Shown: positions 1 to 9,929 of the stretch, one piece after another | How the letters are laid out: the number at the start of each line of letters is the position of its first letter | Numbering within the stretch: position 1 is the first letter of the stretch | Origin: Escarpia spicata | Taxonomy: Eukaryota; Annelida; Polychaeta; Sabellida; Siboglinidae | DNA: 64,000 nucleotides | Direction: 5' to 3' | Assembly (NCBI GenBank): GCA_963995525.1 | Contig: OZ023214.1 | Coordinates: forward strand, 48,523,909-48,587,908 | Translations under genes and position numbers: made by a program | Notes under the pieces: generated by a model | What the model saw: the letters and a program-made list of their open reading frames with translations, nothing else | Databases searched by the model: none | What the model was told of the DNA's origin: nothing

Positions 1-1884
1 CTAAATTTATATACAAATCCTCCTCCGTTTATGGCACAGAAAAGCTTTCACGAGTGTTTACATCCCGTCAATGTGATTACTCAACTTATAATGTATAGAC
101 ATATGAAGACACTAACAAACAACAAGCCACTTTTCAGCATAGATTTTTAAACCTGTTGTTCGGTTTAAATAGAAATTATGAATAATAATGAAAACACTCT
201 TAATAATGTCACAAACTCCACCTTCCTAAACATGTCTGCTACCAATAGTTTCAATTACGTATCAGAAATATATACCTGATTATGAGTTTACGATCCATAA
301 AAAGATGTTGCTGATTATTCACAGTTCATCATCTATGGTTTATTTTAGCATTTATTTATTATTTACCCTGTCTGCTATGGTAAATTACCCTGTAGGGTAT
401 TTACTGTATTTAGCACAGGATCTTAGGTTATTTTTGATACATTTACTATACATGCATGTGTCATATTTCACATATGAATAATGTGATATTTCACTTTCAT
501 CCCTTAAAACAACAGCTCAGCATTTGAATGGCAGTGGCAAGTGGACTACACTGGATAAAATCAGCTACAGTTGCCCTTTCACAAAAGAACCGATTCAACT
601 TTGCTAAAACTTACTAAACCAGGTTCATGTGTTGTGTATACCAAGTCATGAAGAGGTAAGGTTATGCTAGAATACTGTCGTCATGTAAACAGAAGTAAAT
701 CTTTCATCAGGAAGGGCAAATGTAACTGTCAAGCCACATTCTAAAGGAATAAAAAAGCCACATTATTTAGTGAACTATATACATTTTTGTGGCACTACAT
801 GTTTATTAACCTTAGTTTCTGCACTAATATGTTAAAATGAGCAAATAACAAATAACACATGTACGCTTCTGTGAAGCATCACGCATCCATATTAAAGAAA
901 ACAGCTTTTTATGTGATATGTTGAGATCATTATTGATTTCAATGGTTTCATTTCTGAAACAGAAATCACACATTTGCAGATAATATATAAATGTGAACCG
1001 CAAGAAAGTGACTGTAGCAGCCAGCCTTAAAGGCAATGCCTATCGATGGCTCTAACCAGGCTCTCTAAGAGGTAGAGAAAATCCATACGTGGTCTATACA
1101 TCAGATCTGTATCCACGTAAATATATCACCAAGAGGAAGTGGGTGACAGACTAACCGCACAAAAAGACAGCTTACATATAAAACACACGAAAATTATTTG
1201 CGAGCATTGCCGCAAATTGATCGTGTTCAAACGTAGCCACCGACCAACTACACAAGATCGTCGATTAGCTTCCAGTGGTTACACGTGTCTGGGAGATAGA
1301 CTTCCATTCATTCCCACATGCCTGGGACAGTGATAACAACAGGCTACACACATGAAGCTGGAAGACTTGTGTAAGATTTACACTACAGCCTCACGTAAGC
1401 ATGGCGATTACACCAGTCATGGGTGACACTCAATCATGCACTGGAAAAAAGACAACTGGAGAGAACTCGTCAAAATAAAGTAACTCTGACTTTGCAAAGG
1501 CTTGAACTTACTGTACTGTAAGTCTGTGACCAATGAAACAGTAGGAGTAAGCAATGTAGCAGTTGCAATGCAAAACAAACATTGAACATACAACAGCGAT
1601 GACATGTGTAGGCCAACTATAGATCAATATATCATTATCAAAACGATCATCTCATCATCTGATGACAAGTATGCTGTGGTGCCATTTGTGAATGATGTAC
1701 TCATTATTTGTCTTTATTAATTATTCATTTAAGTCATTAGTAAATTAATGTACTGGTTTGTGATGTGATGTGATGTGTCTAATGCCACCATGTCATTAGC
1801 CTTGTTGCTTTAAAAATTTTGGTAACTGGATCTTTCTAATTTTTTTAGTGATGTAATATGTCTTAATAATTTATGTACCTTTAC
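1..1884. other. AT-rich DNA without a supported gene
   Basis: No exon or known repeat stands out here. Short open frames have no family signature. A 12-base stretch around 1521-1532 on the minus strand is bounded by AG and GTAAGT and could be a microexon of the large minus-strand gene, but this is too weak to call. Confidence 0.4.
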
Positions 1885-1923
1885 AGCTGTCCGTGGCAAC
1901 AGGATTATACCCAATTGTCCTTC
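1885..1923 (-). CDS. Candidate 39-bp exon of the minus-strand EGF/TNFR-like gene
   Basis: On the minus strand the acceptor ..TTAACAG and donor GTAAAG bound 39 bases that read GRTIGYNPVATDS when entered in phase 1 and leave in phase 1. All firm exons downstream of the transmembrane exon in this gene are also phase 1-1. With the candidate exon at 2240-2296 it gives a continuous peptide whose GYNPV motif loosely recalls the start of a YWTD (LDL-receptor class B) propeller repeat. That likeness is weak. The exon is short enough that an open frame could be chance. Confidence 0.3.
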
Positions 1924-2239
1924 CTGTTAACAATGTAGATGTAGACTTATAGAATATTTTATTTTATTTTAAGTGGACTTATGTGTTATAAAAATCCAAT
2001 TTTAGTTATTACTATAACTATTGTTGTGTTGTTTGCTTCTTGTTATTAGAAATGTCATTGTCAATTATACTGTTATTAATTTTTATCGTTCATGGCATTT
2101 AAACATATTCTTAGAAATATTCTTAAACACCACAACAATTACTAACTAGAGAAGAACTAGTACCATGACACAAATTGAGGGGTGCACTTCAAAGGGGTTG
2201 GCAAGAAGCAAGGATGTGGGGTACATGCACAGAACTTAC

Positions 2240-2296
2240 CCTCCAGAAATACGGCTGTTGTCTTTTCTCCTGCGATTAGCAGAGGGTGTGCCACAT
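2240..2296 (-). CDS. Candidate 57-bp exon of the minus-strand EGF/TNFR-like gene
   Basis: The minus strand has a textbook acceptor (pyrimidine-rich, ..CTGTTTGCAG) and a perfect GTAAGT donor around 57 bases. Entered in phase 1 they read VAHPLLIAGEKTTAVFLE and exit in phase 1, matching the exon grammar of the gene whose firm exons lie at 9.4-29.5 kb. The peptide lacks cysteines. The LLIA...AVFLE pattern is like the beta-strand that opens LRP-type YWTD propellers, which is an inference from pattern only. No other exon was identified between here and 9404. Confidence 0.45.
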
Positions 2297-3394
2297 CTGC
2301 AAACAGAACGCTTTGATAATTGTAATTTTGTCAACAATGAAATGCAGATGAGAAGATCAGCTTTACCAGACTATGAGGAAACACAGTAACCGAATGATGA
2401 ATGTAAGTATTTCAATTAAAGTTATTCGGTAGACTCATTTTTATTTCTTACATCGAATATTTTTCATTTCATAATACCAGTTTACAAAACATTACAACAC
2501 TATGTAGTAAAGAAGAAAGGACAAAATAAAGCACATTTTTTTACATAGGTAAATTTTCCCGACATTAATTTACTTAACTGAATCAGCCATTTCATATAAT
2601 CAAATGGCTTTCAGTGAAAAACTCTTGGCTTATTTAACATGTAACAAATGTCAGAGAGTGTGGTGCAAGACTTTGCTGTAGAAATAGCATAGTTTACAGT
2701 TACCACAAATACACATCAACTAAGTGTGTCACCCACTTGATTCATGTAAATAGTAATTAGTAACACAAGATTAATCAAGTAATTACATGCATGAATAATA
2801 TGGTAGTCATTTTCTGTGTTTCCATTGATCAATGGTCATTCATCGTAACTGTTGATAGTCACGGGAAAATTTTAAGCAATCAACACAAAAGAATGTCAGC
2901 ATAGACTTGTAGTCACAATAAAAATCAATAGTGACACCATCTCTGGTAGCTTATTATTAAAAAATTTCCCAGAAGAAATTACTTTTCTATTTCATTAAAC
3001 AAGTGCATTTGGTATCTATATAACTGGTTAACTTTGGAGCATTCAAAGTCTATGTCTATATTGTTGATATTCAAAAACATAAAATGGTTACATTTTAAAA
3101 ACATTGTGTTTTATTAAAACACACTTAGGTGGTGAAATTAGACATTAGAACAGATGAACACTGTATTTTGCATAATGTGTCTTACCAATCTGATAATTTT
3201 ATTTTAGTCACTTCAGCCAAGGCATAAATGGAAGTAATGAAATGAAAATATGTGCATATGTATGGGATGCTACGCTATGTTTACGCCAACATTCGCATCC
3301 TCTCTGCTAACCATGCAGTAGCAAAATGACCTGGACAAAGGCTTCCTACGGAAATAGAAATGATCATCAGCAAGACAAGTGGGACCGTTCGCTT
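2297..3394. other. AT-rich DNA, probably intron
   Basis: No coding signature, known repeat or clear regulatory site seen. It lies between the candidate exon at 2240-2296 and the repeat block that starts near 3395. Confidence 0.4.
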
Positions 3395-3560
3395 GCTTAC
3401 CCGGCGAGTGGCGCAGTCTGATAATACAAGGTGCATAATGAGTTAAGATCCCAGCGGAATGGAGTGGCATGACCTGGTGACATTCACAGATTTTGCCCGT
3501 CCACAATCAAAGTGCGGCAGGAGTCCAGGATTGGAAATGGTGCAGCCCAGAAATAACCAG
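3395..3560 (+). repeat. Possible old tRNA-derived SINE head
   Basis: A plus-strand stretch resembles a decayed tRNA promoter: an A-box-like GTGGCGCAGTCTGATAA near 3409, then a B-box-like GTTAAGATCCC near 3443. The spacing is tRNA-like and the following sequence is unique until the tandem repeats begin. Both boxes deviate from consensus, so this is tentative. Confidence 0.3.
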
Positions 3561-6057
3561 AGTGTTTGGTCTGGTTGCTTAAATTGGCATGCTCGACACT
3601 CTGGCTGGTGGCTTGAAGCAGGAAGCGGGGGGACAGCAATGGACGGAGAGTGTCTACAAGTGTGTCTAGGAGGAGGGAAAAGAATTAAACTCCTGTAGTT
3701 TTGGCAGCACACAAGAATTTATGACGTGATAGCAGGAGGTGTCTTGTATGGGAATGGAAAGCAGTTGTAGTAGTTAGTCCAAGTAGATGAAGGAATGACA
3801 CAGAAGTAATACAAAGATGGTTAGTTCAGAGAATTTATAGTAGAGGAAACCATGTAACAAAGATTAATAGTTCAGAGCATTCTTGACTTGGAAATCATAC
3901 ACAGACAAACTAGATGTTAAGAGCATTCTTATTGTAGATTATGGAATGCTACAAAAGTCATACAAAGATAGAGAATTTTGAGCATTTTATAGTAGATCAT
4001 GGAATGATATTGAAGTTTTACAAGAACTGAGAGTTCAGAGCATTCTTATAGTAGATGAAGGAATCACATGTCATACACAAATAAGTGCATTCTTCTAGTA
4101 GATGAAAGAATGACTCGGAAGTCACACAAAGATGGACTGATATGAGAAGCATTGTAGCAGATGTAAAAATGAGACAGAAGTCATTCATACAAAGATGGAT
4201 AGTTAAGAGCATTCTTGGAATGATGCAGAAGTCAAAGTTGAACTTGCTTTAGGTCTTAAGAGGACACTAATAGTACATGATAGGATGTCTCAAAAGTCAT
4301 ACAAAGATAGATGTGGTTGTTTGGCTTGCTCAACACTCTGGCGGGAGGATTCAAGTAGAGGGCGGGGGGACTGAGATGGACGGAGAGTGTCCACAGGTGT
4401 GTAGGAGAGGAGTGAACAGAAACTCATGTGGTTTGGGCATGACATAGGAATGAGCAATGTGCTGCAGGTGGTGACTTGCAACGGAATGGAAAGCACTTGT
4501 AGTAACTAGTCCAAGTAGATGAAAGAATGACACAGAAGTCAGACAAAGGTGGAGAATAATTATGTGCCTTCTTATAATAAAAGAAGGAATGATTCAGAAG
4601 TTGTACAAAGACAGATAGTTCAGAGCATTTTATATGTAGATGATGGAATGACACAGAAGTCATACAAAGACAGATAGTTCAGACCATTCTAATAGTAGAT
4701 GAAGGAATGAAGTAATATAAAGATGCACAGTTCAGAATATTCTTATAATTGATGAAGGAATGACACATAAATCATACAAAGATAAACTAGCCATTAAAAG
4801 CATTCTTACAGTAGATGAAGGAATATTACAGATGTCAAATAAAGAAGGACAGTGAAGATTAAGAGGACTCCTGCTTGATAACTGATAGGTAATTAAATAA
4901 ATGAAGAGAATGTCTGGAGAAGGTGAAACTTGTGTAATCTGAACGCTGCACAAATAACAGCATCCAATTACAAAAAAACACAACGAGGAGATGAATGTTT
5001 AATGCCTGTCTTCATAACATTCTAGTAGATGAAAGAATGACTCAGAAGTCACTCAAAGATGGACTGATATGAGAAGCATTGTAGCAGATGAAAAAATGAG
5101 ACAGAAGTCATTCATACAAAGATGGATAGTTAAGAGCATTCTTGGAATGATGCAGAAGTCAAAGTTGGACTTGCTTTAGGTCTTAATAGGACACTAATAG
5201 TATATGATAGGATGACTCAAAAATCACACAAAGATAGATGTGGTTGTTTGGCATGCTCAACACTCTGGCGGGAGGATTCAAGTAGAGGGCGGGGGGACTG
5301 AGATGGATGGAGAGTATCTACAGGTGTGTAGGAGAGGTGTGAACAGAAACTCATGTGGTTTGGGCATGACATAGGAATGAGCAATGTGCTGCAGGTGGTG
5401 ACTTGCAACGGAATGGAAAGCACTTGTAGTAACTAGTCCAAGTAGATGAAAGAATGACACAGAAGTCAGACAAAGGTGGAGAATAATTATGTGCCTTCTT
5501 ATAATAAAAGAAGGAATGATTCAGAAGTTGTACAAAGACAGATAGTTCAGAGCATTTCATATATAAATGATGGAATGACACAGAAGTCATACAAAGACAG
5601 ATAGTTCAGACCATTCTAATAGTAGATGAGGAATGAGGTCATATAAAGACACACAGTTCAGAGTATTTTTATAGTTGATGAAGGAATGACACAGAAGTCA
5701 TACCAAGATAGATAGTTCAGAGTATTTTTATAGTTGATGAAGGAATGACACAGAAGTCATACAAAGATGGATAGTTCAGAGCATTCTTATAGCAGATGAC
5801 ACAGAAGTCATACAAAGATAAACGAGCCATTAAAAGCATTCTTACAGTAGATGAAGGAATATTACAGATATCAAACAAAAAAGGACAGTAAATATTAAGA
5901 GGACTCCTGCTTGATAACTGATAGGTAATTAAATAAATGAAGAGAATGTCTGGAGAAGGTGAACCTTGTGTAATCTGAACGCTGCACAAATAAAAGCTTC
6001 CAATGACCAACAAAAACCAACGAGGAGATGAATGTTTAATGCCTGTCTTCATAACAA
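3560..6057. repeat. Complex tandem repeat block: ~57-bp units plus a duplicated ~0.93-1.04-kb block
   Basis: The basic unit is about 57 bp and contains GTAGATGAAGGAATGACAC, AGAAGTCATACAAAGAT and AGTTCAGAGCATTCTTAT. It recurs imperfectly from about 3780 to 5820. A different segment containing ACACTCTGG and CGGGGGGAC recurs at about 3560-3780, 4310-4510 and 5235-5440. At a larger scale 4095-5021 is duplicated as 5022-6057, with the junction at TTCATAACA; the second copy is about 110 bp longer because it has extra 57-bp units. Open frames in this region are by-products of the repeat. Confidence 0.85.
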
Positions 6058-7598
6058 TTTTCCTTATAGTTTTTAGTAACTAAAAACAATTTTGTAAGTA
6101 CTTTAAACAGAACCTCACATCGCCTTCCTAAAAGGCTGCCATGAACAAAACTATTAATCCGCAAACTAATGATGTGTGCAGTTATTTACTGTAGCATTTG
6201 TCTTATGAGGAAAATTAGCTGGCCATGCCCACTACACACTTCAAGACATTCAGAGACTGTGCATTCTCTAAAGTGGCACCTTTACTACGGTACTTGGTCT
6301 GGCAGAGTGTAACACCATGGCGCCTTTTAAAATAGAACTGAAGACTGTGTAAAAACATAATTAAACAGACCAATGGATTGAAATTGTGCGACAAAAGACT
6401 ATCAAATTTGGACAATTTGTGTGCTTATATGAATTTACCAGTTACGTGAATGGGGCGACTTTTGTATGTTGAACCAACTGTACCAACTTCAATGAGTTCA
6501 GGTGTACTTGTACGAATGAGGATAATTAAGTGTTGTGCATGTGGGAACACTTTTTGTACATGTATATATCATGTTTGTTGTGTTTGCTTACAATAATGAG
6601 GTTACAGTTCAGTTGTAGTTGATTGAATGTAGGCAACAGGTAGTTAGTTCATTTATGCTTGCATGAATCATGAATAAGTTAAGCCGTACTTGATGGGTTG
6701 AAGATAGTTCATATGCAAGACTTGATAGAATGCAGGTGGACGATGCAGCTGTACACGAAAAGATGGGCCAAGAGGCCTTAAAGTCCTTTGGACTAATACG
6801 TCTATACGTGACCCTGGCTGACAAAATGAGCGATAAGTCGGAACAATTGTAACATTGTTTTCTTTCATTCTTGTAAAGGTTGGGTAGGGTGCTTTGCACG
6901 ATTTCAAAAATTATGACTGCTACAAAAATGTGCGAAGTTATGGAGCATTGAACATGATAGGGGTAAAAAAATGAAAATGAAGAAATCAGCTGTTGAAGTT
7001 TTACATTATAATATGCAATTGGATTGCACGGAAATATTACATGCATGACATTCAAATGTGGCACACAGTATGTATGTTATGTTGCACTGATACACTAGAA
7101 GTACAAATGTGCTGCTACAAAAGGTAGACTAAAGAAAATTAATAACAGAGCTGACATCTTGAGTAGGACCACTCATTAGCAGATACAGGTGATAGCTGCA
7201 CTGCCTGCATTGTCAAAGTGTCAGTGAAGACTGGTCAATTTGTGTAATAAACTCATAAAGTGTTTGCCTGGTATACTCTTGTAATTAATGATATGAAGGA
7301 CATGAACAGATATTAGTACTTAATCTTCAGTGCTTAAGTGCCTGGAGTATTTGACATTTGTACATATCTCCAACAAGTCCATTACAACACAGTTATGTTT
7401 ACACATTAAACATTACACAGAATCCAATATACAGACATTATTTCATACATATTTATTTTGAAAATCAATATAAATAATACATTCAACAAGCTCACACAAG
7501 CATGTAGGTTTAGTGGCTGCCAGCACACTACTGAGCCTAAATTACCATGCAGGTGTGAAAAAGGTCCTGATGTATTTGAACTTGAGCGGCTAATTAAC
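6058..7598. other. AT-rich DNA without a supported gene
   Basis: Probably intron of the large minus-strand gene. Around 6762-6796 is a short motif ending AAGTCCTTTGGACTA that recurs at 32911-32938 and, inverted, at 8783-8812, suggesting remnants of one interspersed repeat family. No exon was found; one 39-bp open stretch near 6440-6478 has a poor acceptor and was not called. Confidence 0.4.
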
Positions 7599-7642
7599 TG
7601 TCCACCAAGCACTGTCCACCAAGCACTGTCCACCAAGCAGTG
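7599..7642. repeat. Triplicated 14-bp direct repeat
   Basis: CTGTCCACCAAGCA occurs three times in immediate succession. This looks like a small local slippage array. Confidence 0.85.
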
Positions 7643-7833
7643 GCAGAGCAGTTTTATAATAACAATCCACAAGTGGCAGTGATATTCCTTTTGTCATTCA
7701 TGTGATGTTTCATGTTTATTGTGAGCAGGGCGGACAAATGGTTTTCATATGTAGACAGGTACTGAAAGAACCTGACTTTTTCTATAAAAAGAAAACGTTT
7801 GTCTATCAATGGCATGTATTTCCTATTGTTGCC

Positions 7834-7872
7834 ATTTCTGCCGGGCAGAAACAGTTTCTGCCCAGCAGAAAT
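7834..7872. repeat. 39-bp near-perfect palindrome
   Basis: Arms ATTTCTGCCGGGCAGAAAC and GTTTCTGCCCAGCAGAAAT are reverse complements with one mismatch and a single-base centre. Each arm is itself partly self-complementary. No flanking inverted repeat marks it as the end of a transposon. Confidence 0.85.
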
Positions 7873-8403
7873 AAAATAACCCTGTTGGTAATTATTAATC
7901 AAATGTTTTTGGTGAATCATAGTTACAGATCATTAAGGGTTATGGTGGAAGTAAAATGTTGACATGTTTACTGTTCATTTATTGCACCATGCCTTGCATT
8001 TAGAGGAATAATTGTAATAGAAAATAACATGTTGTGGCACCTATTTTTAAATACATGCATTGATGAGAAACAGGGAATTACTTTTCTGTGGCCTAAGAAT
8101 AACTAATTTCACAAACTTCCTGCTTATAATTACTTAACAGAAAAGACAACCTCCATATAAAACAACTGCATAAAATAGATATGCATGCAAGACACAGACT
8201 CCGCATGTGACAGATGTTTTGGGAATAGCTGCCAGGTTCTGTTTTCAGGGGTCTAGTGGGTGCTGTCTGTTGACACAAGCCTCTGCCAGTGACCAATTAC
8301 AGATTAGTCACAGTTTCCACCAAACAATAGCAGGCAGGGACCCTTCCTCCACAATGAGGTGGGGTGGACAGTAGCCAGCCATATATAAATAGAGCTGCTG
8401 GGC

Positions 8404-8830
8404 TGTTCTACTGCAGTCATAGTTAGCAAATTTTTTATTTTAGGCAAAATGTGAAAATTTACCAGTTTTGGAATCTTTTTGGGGGTCATTAGGTGCCCTT
8501 AAAATGATTCAATCAAATACAGATTTCTTGTGTATAGTGACACTACCATATGAAATGTATATACAAAATTAGAAAAAAGTTACTCAACAAGTTTTTAAAA
8601 AAATAGACAAAATGTAGAAAATTACCCGTTTTTTTGGCCCTGGGGGCCCTAAGAACGATTAAAATACAGATTTCTCGTGCATAGTGACAATACCCTAAGA
8701 TACGTCTATGCAAAATTTGAGAAAAAGTTACTGAACAGTTTCTGAGATATGGCATCTAACGGCGGATGCAGAATGAAGGCAATAGTCCATTGGACCTTCG
8801 GCCCAAAGGACTAAAAATGACCATAGTTGA
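8404..8830 (+). repeat. Dimeric interspersed repeat, copy 1
   Basis: Two related units of about 170-190 bp follow each other. Each holds a CAAAATGTGAAAATTTACC-like start, a GGGGGCCCT-like G/C-rich block, then AAATACAGATTTCT and GCATAGTGACA. A second copy of the same dimer lies at 34645-34985 in the same orientation, and both end close to TCTGAGATATGRCANCTAAC. The two copies differ at many positions. No coding frame is conserved between them, so it is described as a noncoding interspersed repeat. Confidence 0.8.
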
Positions 8831-9345
8831 GTTGTAACTTGACAGAATAAGGCTAGTTAAGTTATACCTCATTGTAGATTGGGGTAGTTTGGATATATTT
8901 GATTGAATGAAAGTAGTAGTTATAATTAATTGAATTAAGATGTAGTTCAGTTATTGACATAATTACGGTTGGTCAGTTATACTTGACTGAATGAGGATAG
9001 TTCAGTCATACTTGACTGAATGAGGATATTTCTGTCATACTAAACTGAATGAGGATAGTTCAGTTATACTTGAATGGATTAGGATAGTTCATTCATATTT
9101 GACTGAATGAGGACAGTTCAGATGTACTTGACTGAATGAGGATAGTTCAGTTATACCTGACTTAATTAGGATTGTTCATTTGTATTTGATTAAATGAGGA
9201 CAGTTCAGTTACATTTGATGGAATGAAGGTGCAGTTCAATCATTGATAGAATGAGGGCAGCTCGGTAATACTTGACAGAATGAAGACAGTTACGTTACAC
9301 CTGACTGATTGAGAACAATTCAGTTATACTTGATAGAACCTTGAT
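8830..9345. repeat. ~30-bp minisatellite
   Basis: About seventeen imperfect copies of a unit near GTTCAGTTATACTTGACTG followed by AATGAGGATA run through this stretch. The best copies are at about 8970-9160 and both edges are more diverged. The array ends just downstream (minus-strand sense) of a TNFR-like exon, so it is probably intronic. Confidence 0.85.
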
Positions 9346-9403
9346 AATTATACTGGTTTTATGTACTTCTGACTGACTTTCATGCATATGACGTCCGACT
9401 TAC

Positions 9404-9475
9404 GTATACATTCCCGGTCATTGGTGGCTGTACATGGTCTTACTTCGTACATTGAATCCTTACAAAGTGTACAAT
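9404..9475 (-). CDS. Exon: TNFR-like cysteine-rich repeat (second)
   Basis: The minus strand has acceptor ..GGTGTGTTTGCAG and donor GTAAGT around 72 bases. Entered in phase 1 they read CTLCKDSMYEVRPCTATNDR followed by ECI and leave in phase 1. The CxxC...PCTxxxDxxC spacing is that of TNF-receptor-type cysteine-rich repeats, extracellular modules held by disulfides and often used in ligand binding. It joins in frame to the exon at 9761-9835, and together they form one continuous cysteine ladder. Further repeats may lie on exons I did not find. The family of the whole protein is unknown. Confidence 0.8.
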
Positions 9476-9760
9476 CTGCAAACACACCAGAAAGAGTTAG
9501 TTCAATATGTATAGTACCACAAATTATGGTGATGCCAATAACATTTTCAGAACTACACACTCGTACATGCATGTTCACATGCATGCATACACAACAATGC
9601 TTTACATGCCAAGTAAATAAATTTTCCTTACCCAGAGAATCAGAAAATATTTATGAAGTCATATACAGTGTACATATGAGCATTTAACAGTTATAACTGA
9701 TCAAATATATTAACAACAAACAAAAGACGAAGCTGTGAAATTACAGTCAGTTTCCTTTAC

Positions 9761-9835
9761 CTGTGCATTTACGATCGGTGAACGTGGTGCATGGATTCAA
9801 TTCAAACTGACCGGCTGGACATCCCATACTGCAGG
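9761..9835 (-). CDS. Exon: TNFR-like cysteine-rich repeat (first)
   Basis: Minus-strand acceptor ..CTCTGTGTCTCCAG and donor GTAAAG bound 75 bases that read CSMGCPAGQFELNPCTTFTD and then RKCTG, phase 1 in and phase 1 out. CPAGxF...PCTxxxDxxC is the classic TNFR/ephrin-receptor-like cysteine module. The 285-bp intron to the next repeat is short; the known upstream exon is about 11 kb away at 20.9 kb, so exons may be missing between them. As an extracellular, disulfide-bonded module it fits with the EGF exons upstream. Confidence 0.8.
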
Positions 9836-9929
9836 CTGGAGACACAGAGATGTAATAATAACATACAAGAAATTCATGTATGGTATTAATATAATTGTAT
9901 ACATATCTGGGGAAAGTACTTAAACAATG

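Noticed and set aside
3281..3345. Minus-strand exon reading CPGHF
   Set aside because: Leaves in phase 2, has a weak donor, and the expected TNFR cysteines are missing.
3383..3420. 17-bp minus-strand microexon between GTAAGC donor and TATTATCAG acceptor
   Set aside because: Length is not compatible with the phase 1-1 rule and the place overlaps a tRNA-like SINE head.
3443..3712. Overlapping open frames on both strands
   Set aside because: They coincide with one of the three repeated segments (3560, 4310, 5235 kb copies) and lack a family signature; open by repeat composition.
6440..6478. 39-bp phase 1-1 open stretch
   Set aside because: Acceptor has no pyrimidine tract and the donor is weak; too short to support.
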